A stretch of 9,742 nt of DNA from Betaproteobacteria bacterium (GTDB lineage: Bacteria; Pseudomonadota; Gammaproteobacteria; Burkholderiales; Ferrovaceae), in NCBI GenBank assembly GCA_028870615.1, contig JAGWPH010000127.1:1-9742 (forward strand), written 5' to 3'. Of this stretch, positions 1 through 7,409 are shown in pieces; position 1 is the first letter of the stretch, and every line of letters starts with the position of its first letter. The notes under the pieces were generated by a model. It was not told the DNA's origin, ran no database searches, and saw only the letters and a program-made list of their open reading frames with translations. The translations under genes were made by a program, and so were the position numbers.

Positions 1-84
1 CGGTGGCCAGACAAAGCGCATACAGAACCAAACAAACAACGCAAACATGATTGCCTGCGCGACAAGGGTTGCATTGATATTCAT
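1..84 (-). CDS. atpF: F-type ATP synthase subunit b, N-terminus only (cut by window edge)
   Basis: Only the first 28 codons are in the window. Subunit b is the membrane-anchored peripheral stalk that holds F1 against rotation of the c-ring. The visible peptide starts [14 protein letters not shown] and is one hydrophobic helix rich in Phe, Val and Trp, ending at the FVWPP bend typical of the b-subunit membrane anchor. The ATG at 84-82 is preceded by AAGAAAGG (99-92) with a 7-nt spacer, a good ribosome binding site. The gene follows atpE by 47 bp, the standard atpI-B-E-F order. The dimerisation and delta-binding parts lie outside the window. Identity rests on the anchor sequence together with the position after atpE. 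Confidence 0.93.
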   Translation of the reverse strand, partial: MNINATLVAQAIMFALFVWFCMRFVWPP

Positions 85-99
85 GCAAATACCTTTCTT

Positions 100-118
100 A
101 GATTAGTTGGCTTAATCT
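100..118 (-). promoter_or_regulatory. Small inverted repeat between atpE and atpF
   Basis: AGATTA (100-105) and TAATCT (113-118) form a perfect 6-bp stem with a 7-nt loop in the short atpE-atpF gap. It lies 13 bp after the atpE stop and just ahead of the atpF ribosome binding site. It has no T tract and is AU-rich, so it is not a terminator. It could protect the atpE message or mark a processing point, since subunit c is needed in about tenfold excess, but that role is inference. A chance repeat is possible. Confidence 0.3.
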
Positions 119-131
119 GCCCGGGTAGAAT

Positions 132-377
<246 letters not shown>

Positions 378-380
378 CTA

Positions 381-386
381 TCTCCT
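381..386 (-). promoter_or_regulatory. Strong ribosome binding site of atpE
   Basis: AGGAGA on the minus strand, 9 nt before the ATG at 371. It decides between the two in-frame ATG codons of atpE in favour of the upstream one, because the second ATG would sit 15 nt away. It is stronger than the weak sites before atpB and atpI, which fits the high stoichiometry of subunit c. Confidence 0.75.
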
Positions 387-416
387 GTTGAATAAAAACT
401 ACGTTAATACTAAAAA

Positions 417-1310
<894 letters not shown>

Positions 1311-1661
1311 TCAATCCATCAGCAGCGCTGCAACATACACCAGCAGCGTTGCAATATAAGTTAAAAAGAATTCGGGCAACCGCAAGGAGCGGTACAACGC
1401 AAATGTTGCGCTGAACAAAATCACGGTTATCACAAATTTGAACCTTTCCCCTGCGTACTGTGCCTGAAGCCAGTGCCTGGGAGTGACGCCACGCGGTGAC
1501 GAACTGCGGAAGGCGTATGCAAGTCCCGTCAGGAACCCGATGGACCCTCCCAAAGCCGAAGATACCGCAGAGACCCCGCCGAAAATTACCCAAAAGGCCA
1601 ATGCCATCAACAAGGTCACGCTTGCCTGCAAGCAAACAATCCTGAGCATTTTAGGAGTCAT
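1311..1661 (-). CDS. atpI: ATP synthase assembly/accessory protein I
   Basis: This small membrane protein of about 116 aa is the first gene of the atp operon. AtpI family proteins assist assembly or stability of the c-ring and possibly Mg2+ supply. They are not part of the finished enzyme and are poorly conserved. The sequence shows four hydrophobic segments: VTLLMALAFWVIF, a glycine-rich ALGGSIGFLTGLAYAF, FVITVILFSATFAL and FFLTYIATLLVYVAALL. A basic loop (RSSSPRG...RHW) separates the second and third. The ATG at 1661 is preferred. An upstream in-frame TTG at 1682 would lie almost at the predicted transcription start of the promoter at 1691-1720. A further ATG at 1649 is also possible. No strong ribosome binding site is seen. 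Identity rests on topology, position before atpB and general resemblance. Confidence 0.85.
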   Translation of the reverse strand: MTPKMLRIVCLQASVTLLMALAFWVIFGGVSAVSSALGGSIGFLTGLAYAFRSSSPRGVTPRHWLQAQYAGERFKFVITVILFSATFALYRSLRLPEFFLTYIATLLVYVAALLMD

Positions 1662-1690
1662 CACGTCAGGGGCGCCTGCCAAACGGCCGA

Positions 1691-1720
1691 ATTATAAACT
1701 TGATTCTGGGGGAGGGTCAA
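1691..1720 (-). promoter_or_regulatory. Sigma70-type promoter of the atp operon
   Basis: On the minus strand a -35 box TTGACC (1720-1715) and a perfect -10 box TATAAT (1696-1691) are separated by 18 bp. It lies in the 68-bp gap between the parB stop and the atpI start. Transcription should begin near 1684, leaving a leader of roughly 20-25 nt before the atpI ATG at 1661. The boxes match the housekeeping consensus closely, and the position directly upstream of a highly expressed operon supports function. Confidence 0.75.
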
Positions 1721-1729
1721 TGACAGTGG

Positions 1730-2581
1730 TCAAGAGCGGAGCAGCTGTAGCAGCCCCTCCAGTTGGTCCAGACTATGGTAGCGAATAGACAAGATGCCGC
1801 TCCCACCGCGCTTTTCCTTCAGCGTCACTGTCGCACCGAGCCGGTCTGATAACTCCTCCTGGAGCGCCAGCTGGTCACGACCCAGAGCAGGGGGGAATCC
1901 GGTGATCGCTTTATTGCCTGCCATCTGTTGTTTTACTTGCTTTTCCGCTTCGCGCACTGACCATCCTTTCGCGACGATTTGTGCGGCCAGCTGCGACTGT
2001 TTGGTTGCCGACAAAGGCAATAATGCCCGAGCATGCCCCATTTCCAGCGAGCCTTCCATCAATAGTAACCGCACACTTTCTGCCAGATTGAGCAACCGCA
2101 GCAAATTGCTGACCGCGCTCCGTGAGCGCCCGACGGCTTCAGCGGCCGCTTCGTGCGTCATGCCAAACTCGCGGATCAAGCGGTCCAGGCCTTGGGCCTC
2201 TTCCAGGGGATTCAGGTCTTCGCGCTGAATATTTTCAATCAGGGCAGCTGCCAGGGCAGCTTCGTCCGAAATGGGGCGCACCAGTACAGGCACTTCCAAC
2301 AGGCCAGCCAACTGCGAAGCACGCCAACGACGTTCGCCGGCAATGATCTCGTACCGTCCATCACCCACGGGTCGCACCAGAATAGGCTGCAGCACCCCTT
2401 GCGCCTTGATAGATTGGCTAAGTTCCTGCAACGACGCCAGGTCCATTCGGGTCCTGGGCTGGTATTTGCCAGGCTCAAGTTGCTGTACAGGCAGCGTGGA
2501 CAAATCCCGGGTTCCCGATTTGGGATTGTCGGCACCCAATAATGCGTCCAGCCCCCTTCCCAATCCCTTGTGCTTGGCCAT
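1730..2581 (-). CDS. parB: Chromosome partitioning protein ParB (CTP-dependent DNA clamp)
   Basis: The 283-aa product binds parS, uses CTP to close into a sliding clamp and spreads on DNA around the origin, working with ParA to segregate it. The order is: N-terminal ParA-activating motif GLGRGLDALLG (6-16); ParB/Srx-type CTPase domain with QPR (41-43), GERRWRA (82-88) and ENIQREDLNPLEEA (116-129); helix-turn-helix parS-binding region around 140-165 (TEAAAEAVGRSRSAVSNLL-like); and a C-terminal dimerisation domain (about 238-283). The ATG at 2581 follows AAGAGG (2596-2591) by 9 nt and starts MAKHKGLGRG as in the family. The frame stays open far upstream but overlaps parA, so that extension is not used. 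It begins 22 bp after parA. Two matching parS sites lie at 5997-6043. Length is usual. Confidence 0.98.
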   Translation of the reverse strand: MAKHKGLGRGLDALLGADNPKSGTRDLSTLPVQQLEPGKYQPRTRMDLASLQELSQSIKAQGVLQPILVRPVGDGRYEIIAGERRWRASQLAGLLEVPVLVRPISDEAALAAALIENIQREDLNPLEEAQGLDRLIREFGMTHEAAAEAVGRSRSAVSNLLRLLNLAESVRLLLMEGSLEMGHARALLPLSATKQSQLAAQIVAKGWSVREAEKQVKQQMAGNKAITGFPPALGRDQLALQEELSDRLGATVTLKEKRGGSGILSIRYHSLDQLEGLLQLLRS

Positions 2582-2603
2582 ATTGTTTTTCCTCTTCAGA
2601 ATT

Positions 2604-3386
2604 TCAGAGATCAATCGTGCCGCTGTCAAACCGCTCCAGGATCTCGCGGGCGAGTTGCAAGTAGGCTTGGGCACCCTTGGATGCGGGGTCGTAACGCAAC
2701 GCTGGCAACCCGTGGCTGGGCGCCTCAGCCAGGCGAATGTTTCGGGGAATTGCGGTACGGTAAACCTTGCCACCAAAATGCCGCTCGAGTTGTGCTGAAA
2801 CCTGCTGTGCCAGGGCGCTGCGCGGATCCAGCATGGTCCGTAGCAGGCCCTCAATTTCCAGTCCGGTATTGAGATGGCCGCGCACCCGGCGAATGGTCTG
2901 CACCAGGTCGGACAGGCCTTCCAGCGCATAGTATTCACATTGCATGGGGATCAATACCCGCCAAGCCGCTGAGAGCCCATTGATCGTCAGCAAATTAAGT
3001 GCGGGTGGACAATCAATCAGGACCACATCGTAATCGTTGACGATGGCATCAATTGCATTTTTGAGCCGGTACTCTCTGTACTCTCCATCGACCAGCTCTA
3101 CTTCGGCGCCCGCCAGCTCGCGATTGGCAGGAAGAACATCATAGCCCCCCGAGGGAGAACGCACGCGTGCTTCCTGTATGCTGGTTTGTTCCAGCAACAC
3201 ATGGTAGACCGAGCTTGCCAAAGCGCTTTTGTCGATGCCGCTTCCCGTGGTCGCATTGCCCTGCGGATCCAAATCCACCAGAAGCACGCGCTTTCCGAGT
3301 TCGTTCAAACTCGCCGCAACATTTACGACAGTGGTGGTTTTGCCAACACCGCCCTTTTGATTGGTGACCGCCAGCACGCGGCTCAT
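2604..3386 (-). CDS. parA: Chromosome partitioning ATPase ParA (Soj type)
   Basis: The 260-aa product is a deviant-Walker ATPase that binds nucleoid DNA as an ATP dimer and moves ParB-parS complexes. Motifs: KGGVGKTT (11-18) with signature lysine K11 and K16; DLDPQGNATTG (38-48); VVLIDCPPAL (121-130); PMQCEYYALEGL (147-158). No N-terminal helix-turn-helix is present, so this is the chromosomal rather than the large plasmid type. The ATG at 3386 overlaps the rsmG stop in ATGA, indicating translational coupling; only a weak AAGAAG lies upstream. The segment SAAWRVLIP has Trp142 where family members usually have Asp (A-A-D-x-V/L-I-P). All catalytic motifs are intact, so the protein should be active. 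Confidence 0.98.
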   Translation of the reverse strand: MSRVLAVTNQKGGVGKTTTVVNVAASLNELGKRVLLVDLDPQGNATTGSGIDKSALASSVYHVLLEQTSIQEARVRSPSGGYDVLPANRELAGAEVELVDGEYREYRLKNAIDAIVNDYDVVLIDCPPALNLLTINGLSAAWRVLIPMQCEYYALEGLSDLVQTIRRVRGHLNTGLEIEGLLRTMLDPRSALAQQVSAQLERHFGGKVYRTAIPRNIRLAEAPSHGLPALRYDPASKGAQAYLQLAREILERFDSGTIDL

Positions 3387-4012
3387 GAACGGGCTTCTTT
3401 AACTACAATCAAATGTCGTTGAGCCGCCAGGTTGTGTACCGCTACCTGAATGACTTGAGAGGTAAATTTGGCGGGTAACCGGGTAAGCTCTTCGAATGGC
3501 ACGACCCCCTTCATGGCAATCAACACGCCTCCCGGTGCCAGCAAGTGGTCAGCCCCCGCCACGAAATCCGGTAAATCCGAAAAAGCACGGGAGACGATTA
3601 CGTCAAAAAGCTCCGGGCAGGCCCACTGTTCAACCCGCTCGGCAACCACACTGACTTGGTCCAGTCCCAACTCCAGTTTGACCTGGCGCAAGAATGCGGC
3701 TTTTTTCTGATTGGGCTCCAGCAAAGTCACGCTCAAGAAAGGGCAGGCAATGGCCAGGGGAATACCCGGCATTCCGCCGCCGCTACCGACATCCAGCAAT
3801 CGTGACTTTCCGGTAAGGCTGGGTGCCACGGTCAGACTGTCCAGCAAATGAAGTGTGATCATGCGATCCCTATCGCGCACGGCAGTCAAATTAATGACGG
3901 CGTTCCACTTTTCAAGAAGGTCCAGGTAGCGCTCCAGACGCTCCAGCGTCTCTGAAGAAAGTCTGAGCCCAAGGGCTTCAATGCCGGTAGACAGATTCGA
4001 CGCAGTCATCAT
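3383..4012 (-). CDS. rsmG: 16S rRNA (guanine-527-N7)-methyltransferase RsmG (GidB)
   Basis: The 209-aa product transfers a methyl group from SAM to N7 of G527 in 16S rRNA. Its loss in other bacteria gives low-level streptomycin resistance. The N-terminal helical part has [17 protein letters not shown] (33-49). The Rossmann-like fold shows [18 protein letters not shown] (71-88, SAM loop), [15 protein letters not shown] (97-111), [10 protein letters not shown] (141-150) and AMKG (166-169). Two adjacent ATGs (4012 and 4009) could start it. The first overlaps the mnmG stop codon (ATGATG containing TGA), so it is translationally coupled. No good ribosome binding site is present. An open extension upstream to 4174 lies inside mnmG and has no family resemblance. 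The gene overlaps parA by 4 bp. Confidence 0.97.
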   Translation of the reverse strand: MMTASNLSTGIEALGLRLSSETLERLERYLDLLEKWNAVINLTAVRDRDRMITLHLLDSLTVAPSLTGKSRLLDVGSGGGMPGIPLAIACPFLSVTLLEPNQKKAAFLRQVKLELGLDQVSVVAERVEQWACPELFDVIVSRAFSDLPDFVAGADHLLAPGGVLIAMKGVVPFEELTRLPAKFTSQVIQVAVHNLAAQRHLIVVKEARS

Positions 4013-5913
4013 GCAATATGTCGAAAGTTGGAGGGAGCTGACTGTAAACGGCGCAAGTGCACCAGCAATAGGGCTATGGCGGCAGGAGTGACCCCCGCAA
4101 TGCGGCTGGCCTGACCTACCGTTTGCGGGCGATGTTGTATCAACAACAGCTCTACTTCCCGTGACAAACCGCACACTTTGGAAAAATCCATCTGCACGGG
4201 TATCAACGTATTTTCCAGGTGCTTGTGCCTCTTTACTTCTTCCAGTTGCCGCGCAATATATCCTTCGTACTTGACCTGAATCTCGACCTGGTCAGCCACC
4301 TCCGGCGGGGCCGCTTCGGTCGGCGCCGCGCCAGTCAAAGTCATCAAGTCCCGGTAGAGCACCTGGGGGCGGCGCAACAACTCGTGTAAGGGTTGGTCCC
4401 GATCCAGGGCCTGCCCCAGTACCTTTTCCGCCGCCTCAGGCGTCACGGCGGCGGTACGAAGCCATGTCGAACGCAATCTCTGGACTTCTACCTCAATTTT
4501 TTCTCTTTTTATTTCAAAGGCTTGCCATCTATCTTCGCTAACCAGCCCCAGTTTCTTTCCCTGCTCGGTCAGACGCAGATCCGCATTGTCTTCGCGTAAT
4601 TGCAAGCGATATTCAGCCCGGCTCGTAAACATGCGGTAGGGTTCGGTCACCCCGCGTGTCACCAAATCGTCAACCAACACACCCAGGTAGGCCTCATTGC
4701 GTTGCGGCCACCAGGGCTCGAGATCATGGGCCTGTCGCGCCGCATTGATTCCGGCCAGCAAACCTTGCGCTGCCGCTTCTTCATATCCCGTGGTGCCGTT
4801 GATTTGCCCGGCAAAAAACAGACCGTCGATCGCCTTGGTTTCAAGGGAGGCTTTCAATGCCCTCGGGTCAAAATAATCGTATTCAATGGCGTAGCCAGGC
4901 CGCAGGATATGCGCCTGCTCGAGCCCTGGAATCGAACGCACCAAGGCCAATTGCACGTCAAACGGCAAACTGGTTGAAATCCCATTGGGGTAAACCTCGT
5001 GGGTCGTTAATCCTTCGGGTTCCAGAAAGATCTGGTGCGATGATTTATCGCTAAAACGGTGAATCTTGTCCTCAATGGAGGGGCAATAACGTGGCCCAAT
5101 TCCTTCGATAACGCCCGTGAACAATGGGGAACGATCCAAGCCGGCACGAATAATGTCATGGGTTTGGGGTGTCGTCTGCGTTATCCAGCAAGCAATCTGG
5201 CGCGGATGCTGGATGGCCTTGCCCATGAAGGAAAACACCGGCACCGGATCATCACCCGGTTGGGGGGTCAGTTTGTCATAATTGACCGTACGGCCGTCCA
5301 AACGTGGTGGCGTCCCGGTCTTGAGCCGCCCCACAGGAAGCGCCATTTCGCGCAGCTTCCGAGCCAGTGCGATGGCGGGTGGATCTCCCGCACGCCCTCC
5401 CGGGCTCTTTTCCAGGCCAACATGCATCAACCCGGACAGAAAAGTCCCTGTAGTCAAAACGACTGTCGACGCTTCAAAGCTTAAACCCATCTGGGTCACG
5501 ACCCCACACACTGCCCCCGCCTTGACGATAAGATCGTTCACGGGTTGCTGAAACAAGGTCAAATTGGGCTGATTTTCCAGGCGATGGCGAATGAAATTGC
5601 GATAAAGAACGCGGTCAGCCTGGGCACGGGTCGCCCGGACTGCAGGCCCCTTGCGGGAATTCAAAATTCGAAACTGAATCCCTGCTGCGTCGGCAGCCAG
5701 GGCCATTACACCACCCAATGCGTCGATTTCCTTGACAAGATGTCCCTTGCCAATCCCGCCAATGGAGGGGTTACAGGACATTTGCCCCAGAGTTTCCATG
5801 CTATGCGTCAGCAATAGGGTCGCGCTGCCGGAACGGGCAGCAGCCAGCGCAGCCTCGGTGCCGGCATGACCACCACCAACCACAATGACATCGAATTTCT
5901 TAGGAAACTGCAC
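4009..5913 (-). CDS. mnmG: tRNA uridine-5-carboxymethylaminomethyl modification enzyme MnmG (GidA)
   Basis: The 634-aa FAD enzyme acts with MnmE to install (c)mnm5 at wobble uridine 34 of several tRNAs, using methylene-tetrahydrofolate and glycine or ammonium. Motifs with the chosen start: FAD-binding VVGGGHAG (11-18), [14 protein letters not shown] (45-58), [15 protein letters not shown] (87-101), [14 protein letters not shown] (274-287), [18 protein letters not shown] (367-384), [13 protein letters not shown] (424-436), and the C-terminal MnmE/tRNA-binding part [13 protein letters not shown] (548-560). The catalytic cysteines fall at C47 and C277, the same numbers as I recall for E. coli. 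This favours GTG at 5913 ([12 protein letters not shown]) over the in-frame TTG at 5937. No clear ribosome binding site is visible for either. It is first of an mnmG-rsmG-parA-parB cluster. Confidence 0.97.
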   Translation of the reverse strand: MQFPKKFDVIVVGGGHAGTEAALAAARSGSATLLLTHSMETLGQMSCNPSIGGIGKGHLVKEIDALGGVMALAADAAGIQFRILNSRKGPAVRATRAQADRVLYRNFIRHRLENQPNLTLFQQPVNDLIVKAGAVCGVVTQMGLSFEASTVVLTTGTFLSGLMHVGLEKSPGGRAGDPPAIALARKLREMALPVGRLKTGTPPRLDGRTVNYDKLTPQPGDDPVPVFSFMGKAIQHPRQIACWITQTTPQTHDIIRAGLDRSPLFTGVIEGIGPRYCPSIEDKIHRFSDKSSHQIFLEPEGLTTHEVYPNGISTSLPFDVQLALVRSIPGLEQAHILRPGYAIEYDYFDPRALKASLETKAIDGLFFAGQINGTTGYEEAAAQGLLAGINAARQAHDLEPWWPQRNEAYLGVLVDDLVTRGVTEPYRMFTSRAEYRLQLREDNADLRLTEQGKKLGLVSEDRWQAFEIKREKIEVEVQRLRSTWLRTAAVTPEAAEKVLGQALDRDQPLHELLRRPQVLYRDLMTLTGAAPTEAAPPEVADQVEIQVKYEGYIARQLEEVKRHKHLENTLIPVQMDFSKVCGLSREVELLLIQHRPQTVGQASRIAGVTPAAIALLLVHLRRLQSAPSNFRHIA

Positions 5914-5951
5914 GGTTATGCCATTCAGCGCCAACAATTTACGGGACAGGC

Positions 5952-5981
5952 ATGATACTGCATTGCCTCAAGAATACCCAA
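5952..5981 (-). promoter_or_regulatory. Possible promoter of the mnmG-rsmG-parAB cluster
   Basis: On the minus strand TTGGGT (5981-5976) and TATCAT (5957-5952) are 18 bp apart, upstream of the mnmG start. Match to consensus is moderate (4 of 6 in the -35 box, 5 of 6 in the -10 box). The placement is sensible and would put the leader at about 30 nt. Its -35 edge is 16 bp from the nearer parS site. An alternative is read-through from mnmE with no separate promoter. Confidence 0.35.
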
Positions 5982-5996
5982 ACCATTCCGAAACAT

Positions 5997-6012
5997 TGTT
6001 TCACGTGGAACA
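5997..6012 (-). promoter_or_regulatory. parS centromere site 1
   Basis: On the minus strand the site reads TGTTCCACGTGAAACA, an exact match to the widely conserved bacterial chromosomal parS (TGTTNCACGTGAAACA). It is the ParB loading site. It lies between mnmE and mnmG and is close to the parAB genes on the same strand, as in many bacteria where parS sites cluster near the origin. Confidence 0.95.
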
Positions 6013-6027
6013 AGAACCGGCAGGATC

Positions 6028-6043
6028 GGTTTCACGTGAAACA
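6028..6043 (+). promoter_or_regulatory. parS centromere site 2
   Basis: GGTTTCACGTGAAACA differs from the parS consensus TGTTTCACGTGAAACA only in the first base. It starts 31 bp after site 1, about three helical turns, so both sites face the same side of the DNA. The pair is in the mnmE-mnmG gap. No third CACGTG-centred site was seen elsewhere in the window. Confidence 0.92.
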
Positions 6044-6059
6044 ATGCGTTCCCTTGATT

Positions 6060-6080
6060 AAATAGGGTTTATTCCTATTT
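6060..6080 (-). terminator. Weak hairpin overlapping the mnmE stop codon
   Basis: AAATAGG (6060-6066) and CCTATTT (6074-6080) form a perfect 7-bp stem with a 7-nt loop, and the arm on the gene side contains the mnmE TAG stop. In the minus-strand RNA the stem ends in UUU before AAUC. Only two GC pairs and a very short U run make it a poor intrinsic terminator. It may be a partial terminator or chance. Confidence 0.3.
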
Positions 6081-7409
6081 CCCAATACAAAATCTGGAAA
6101 AAATCTGGCCTAGCAGGTCATCGGAAGAAAATTCACCGGTGATGCTGGCCAAGGCGTTTTGTGCAAGTCTCAGCTCTTCGGCCAGTAATTCAACCGATTC
6201 CCGTTGTAACAAAGCCTCGGCCAAGTGCTGGCGTGCTTCGTGCAAGGCTGCCAAATGTCGCTCTCGGGCCAGGAAGGCAGGTTCGGTCTGACTCTGCCAA
6301 CCCGCACGTTTTAGCAACAGATCTTTCAATGCGTCAAGTCCGGCGCCTGTCTTGGCGGAAACGCCGATTCCATCCTGTGCACCGGGGCTTGATTTGTCTG
6401 CAACCAGATCGATTTTGTTGTAGACGATCTGATACGGCAGTGACGCTGGCAAACGCGTCATCAGGGTGCGGTCTCCAGCTGTCAAACCAAGGGTGACATC
6501 GGTCACGATCAGCGCCAGGTCAGCATGCTCAATGGCGGCCCAGGTTCGCATGATACCTGCCTGTTCCACAACATCCCCCGTGTCACGAATGCCCGCCGTA
6601 TCGACAATATGAAATGGAATGCCTTGAATGTGTACCGTGGTCAAAATGGCGTCCCGGGTCGTTCCCGGGATCTCCGTTACAAGCGCGCGATCCTCTTCGG
6701 CAAGGGCGTTTAACAGGCTGGATTTCCCTACGTTCGGAGCGCCTATCAGGACCACTTGACGGCCTGTCCGCATCAATGTCCCCTGAACTGCCGAGGCGAT
6801 CAGGGGCTCAAGGGTCGCCAGCATTTCCGCGATACTGTCTTGCGGTTTGACCTTGGCCAGAAACGCATCGCCCTCCTCTGTGAAGTCGATGCTTCCTTCG
6901 ACATGTAATCGAAGTTCGATGAGCTGCCCGACCAGGGCCTTAACCTTCCTGGAAAAAACACCCGTCAGGGAGCGTACTGCCCCGCGCACTGCTGCGGCAC
7001 TCTCGGCCATAATCAGATCCGCGACAGCTTCTGCCTGTACCAGATCGAGCTTGTGGTTGAAAAATGCGCGCTGCGTAAATTCACCAGGGTGGGCGATGCG
7101 CGCTCCCAATTCCAGGCAGCGCCCCAGGAGAAGCTGCAGGACGGCGTCCCCACCGTGTGCTTGCAACTCCAAAACATCTTCTCCGGTAAAAGAAGCAGGC
7201 GCCGAGAAGTAGATGAGCAAGCCTTCATCGATCACCGCCCCCTGTTTGTCGATGAACCGTGTGAAATGCGCGAGACGGGGTGGGGGTGGGGTCTTGCCCG
7301 TGAGCTGGCTAGCTAATTGCTGGAGTTTGGGTCCGGATATCCGAACCACGCCGATTCCGGCGCGGCCCGGCGCAGTGGCGATAGCGGCGATAACTTCAAC
7401 GCTTTCCAT
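6075..7409 (-). CDS. mnmE: tRNA modification GTPase MnmE (TrmE)
   Basis: The 444-aa protein is the G-protein partner of MnmG in the cmnm5U34 tRNA modification. Order: tetrahydrofolate-binding N-terminal domain (APGRAGIGVVRISGP 13-27; GEDVLELQAHGGDAV 76-90; HPGEFTQRAFFNHKLDLVQAEAVADLI 107-133); helical domain; G domain inserted at about 216-370 with G1 GAPNVGKS (223-230), G2 PGTTRD (248-253), G3 DTAG (270-273), G4 NKID (331-334) and G5 SAK (351-353); and the invariant C-terminal FCIGK with C441. ATG at 7409 starts MESVEVIAAIATAPGR like the family. A GTG one codon upstream is less likely. The start lies inside the end of yidC (14-bp overlap). AGGTG abuts the ATG too closely to be a normal ribosome binding site, so coupling to yidC is likely. 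Confidence 0.98.
   Translation of the reverse strand: MESVEVIAAIATAPGRAGIGVVRISGPKLQQLASQLTGKTPPPPRLAHFTRFIDKQGAVIDEGLLIYFSAPASFTGEDVLELQAHGGDAVLQLLLGRCLELGARIAHPGEFTQRAFFNHKLDLVQAEAVADLIMAESAAAVRGAVRSLTGVFSRKVKALVGQLIELRLHVEGSIDFTEEGDAFLAKVKPQDSIAEMLATLEPLIASAVQGTLMRTGRQVVLIGAPNVGKSSLLNALAEEDRALVTEIPGTTRDAILTTVHIQGIPFHIVDTAGIRDTGDVVEQAGIMRTWAAIEHADLALIVTDVTLGLTAGDRTLMTRLPASLPYQIVYNKIDLVADKSSPGAQDGIGVSAKTGAGLDALKDLLLKRAGWQSQTEPAFLARERHLAALHEARQHLAEALLQRESVELLAEELRLAQNALASITGEFSSDDLLGQIFSRFCIGK

Larger units (their letters stand above)
5994..6046. repeat. 14-bp perfect inverted repeat containing the two parS cores
   Basis: CATTGTTTCACGTG (5994-6007) and CACGTGAAACAATG (6033-6046) are exact reverse complements with a 25-bp spacer. 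The shared bases extend past the parS consensus into the flanking CATTG/CAATG. The pair is therefore arranged as mirror images rather than as direct copies. In RNA the arms could pair into a 14-bp stem. Confidence 0.85.

Noticed and set aside
1728..1733. Second TTGACC (minus strand), a possible tandem -35 box or repeat
   Set aside because: No -10 box is seen at a suitable distance, and it overlaps the parB stop. Two 6-bp copies 13 bp apart are within chance.
2582..2938. Upstream extension of parB (about 119 extra codons)
   Set aside because: It runs in another frame through parA. The family start MAKHKGLGRG has a well-placed ribosome binding site at 2591-2596.
4013..4174. Upstream extension of rsmG into mnmG
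   Set aside because: It overlaps the conserved mnmG C-terminus and has no RsmG similarity. The ATG at 4012 overlapping the mnmG stop gives the usual RsmG length.
5181..5189. TTATCCAGC resembling a DnaA box
   Set aside because: It is a single imperfect copy (consensus TTATCCACA) inside the mnmG coding sequence, without an AT-rich region or other boxes. The origin is not in this window.
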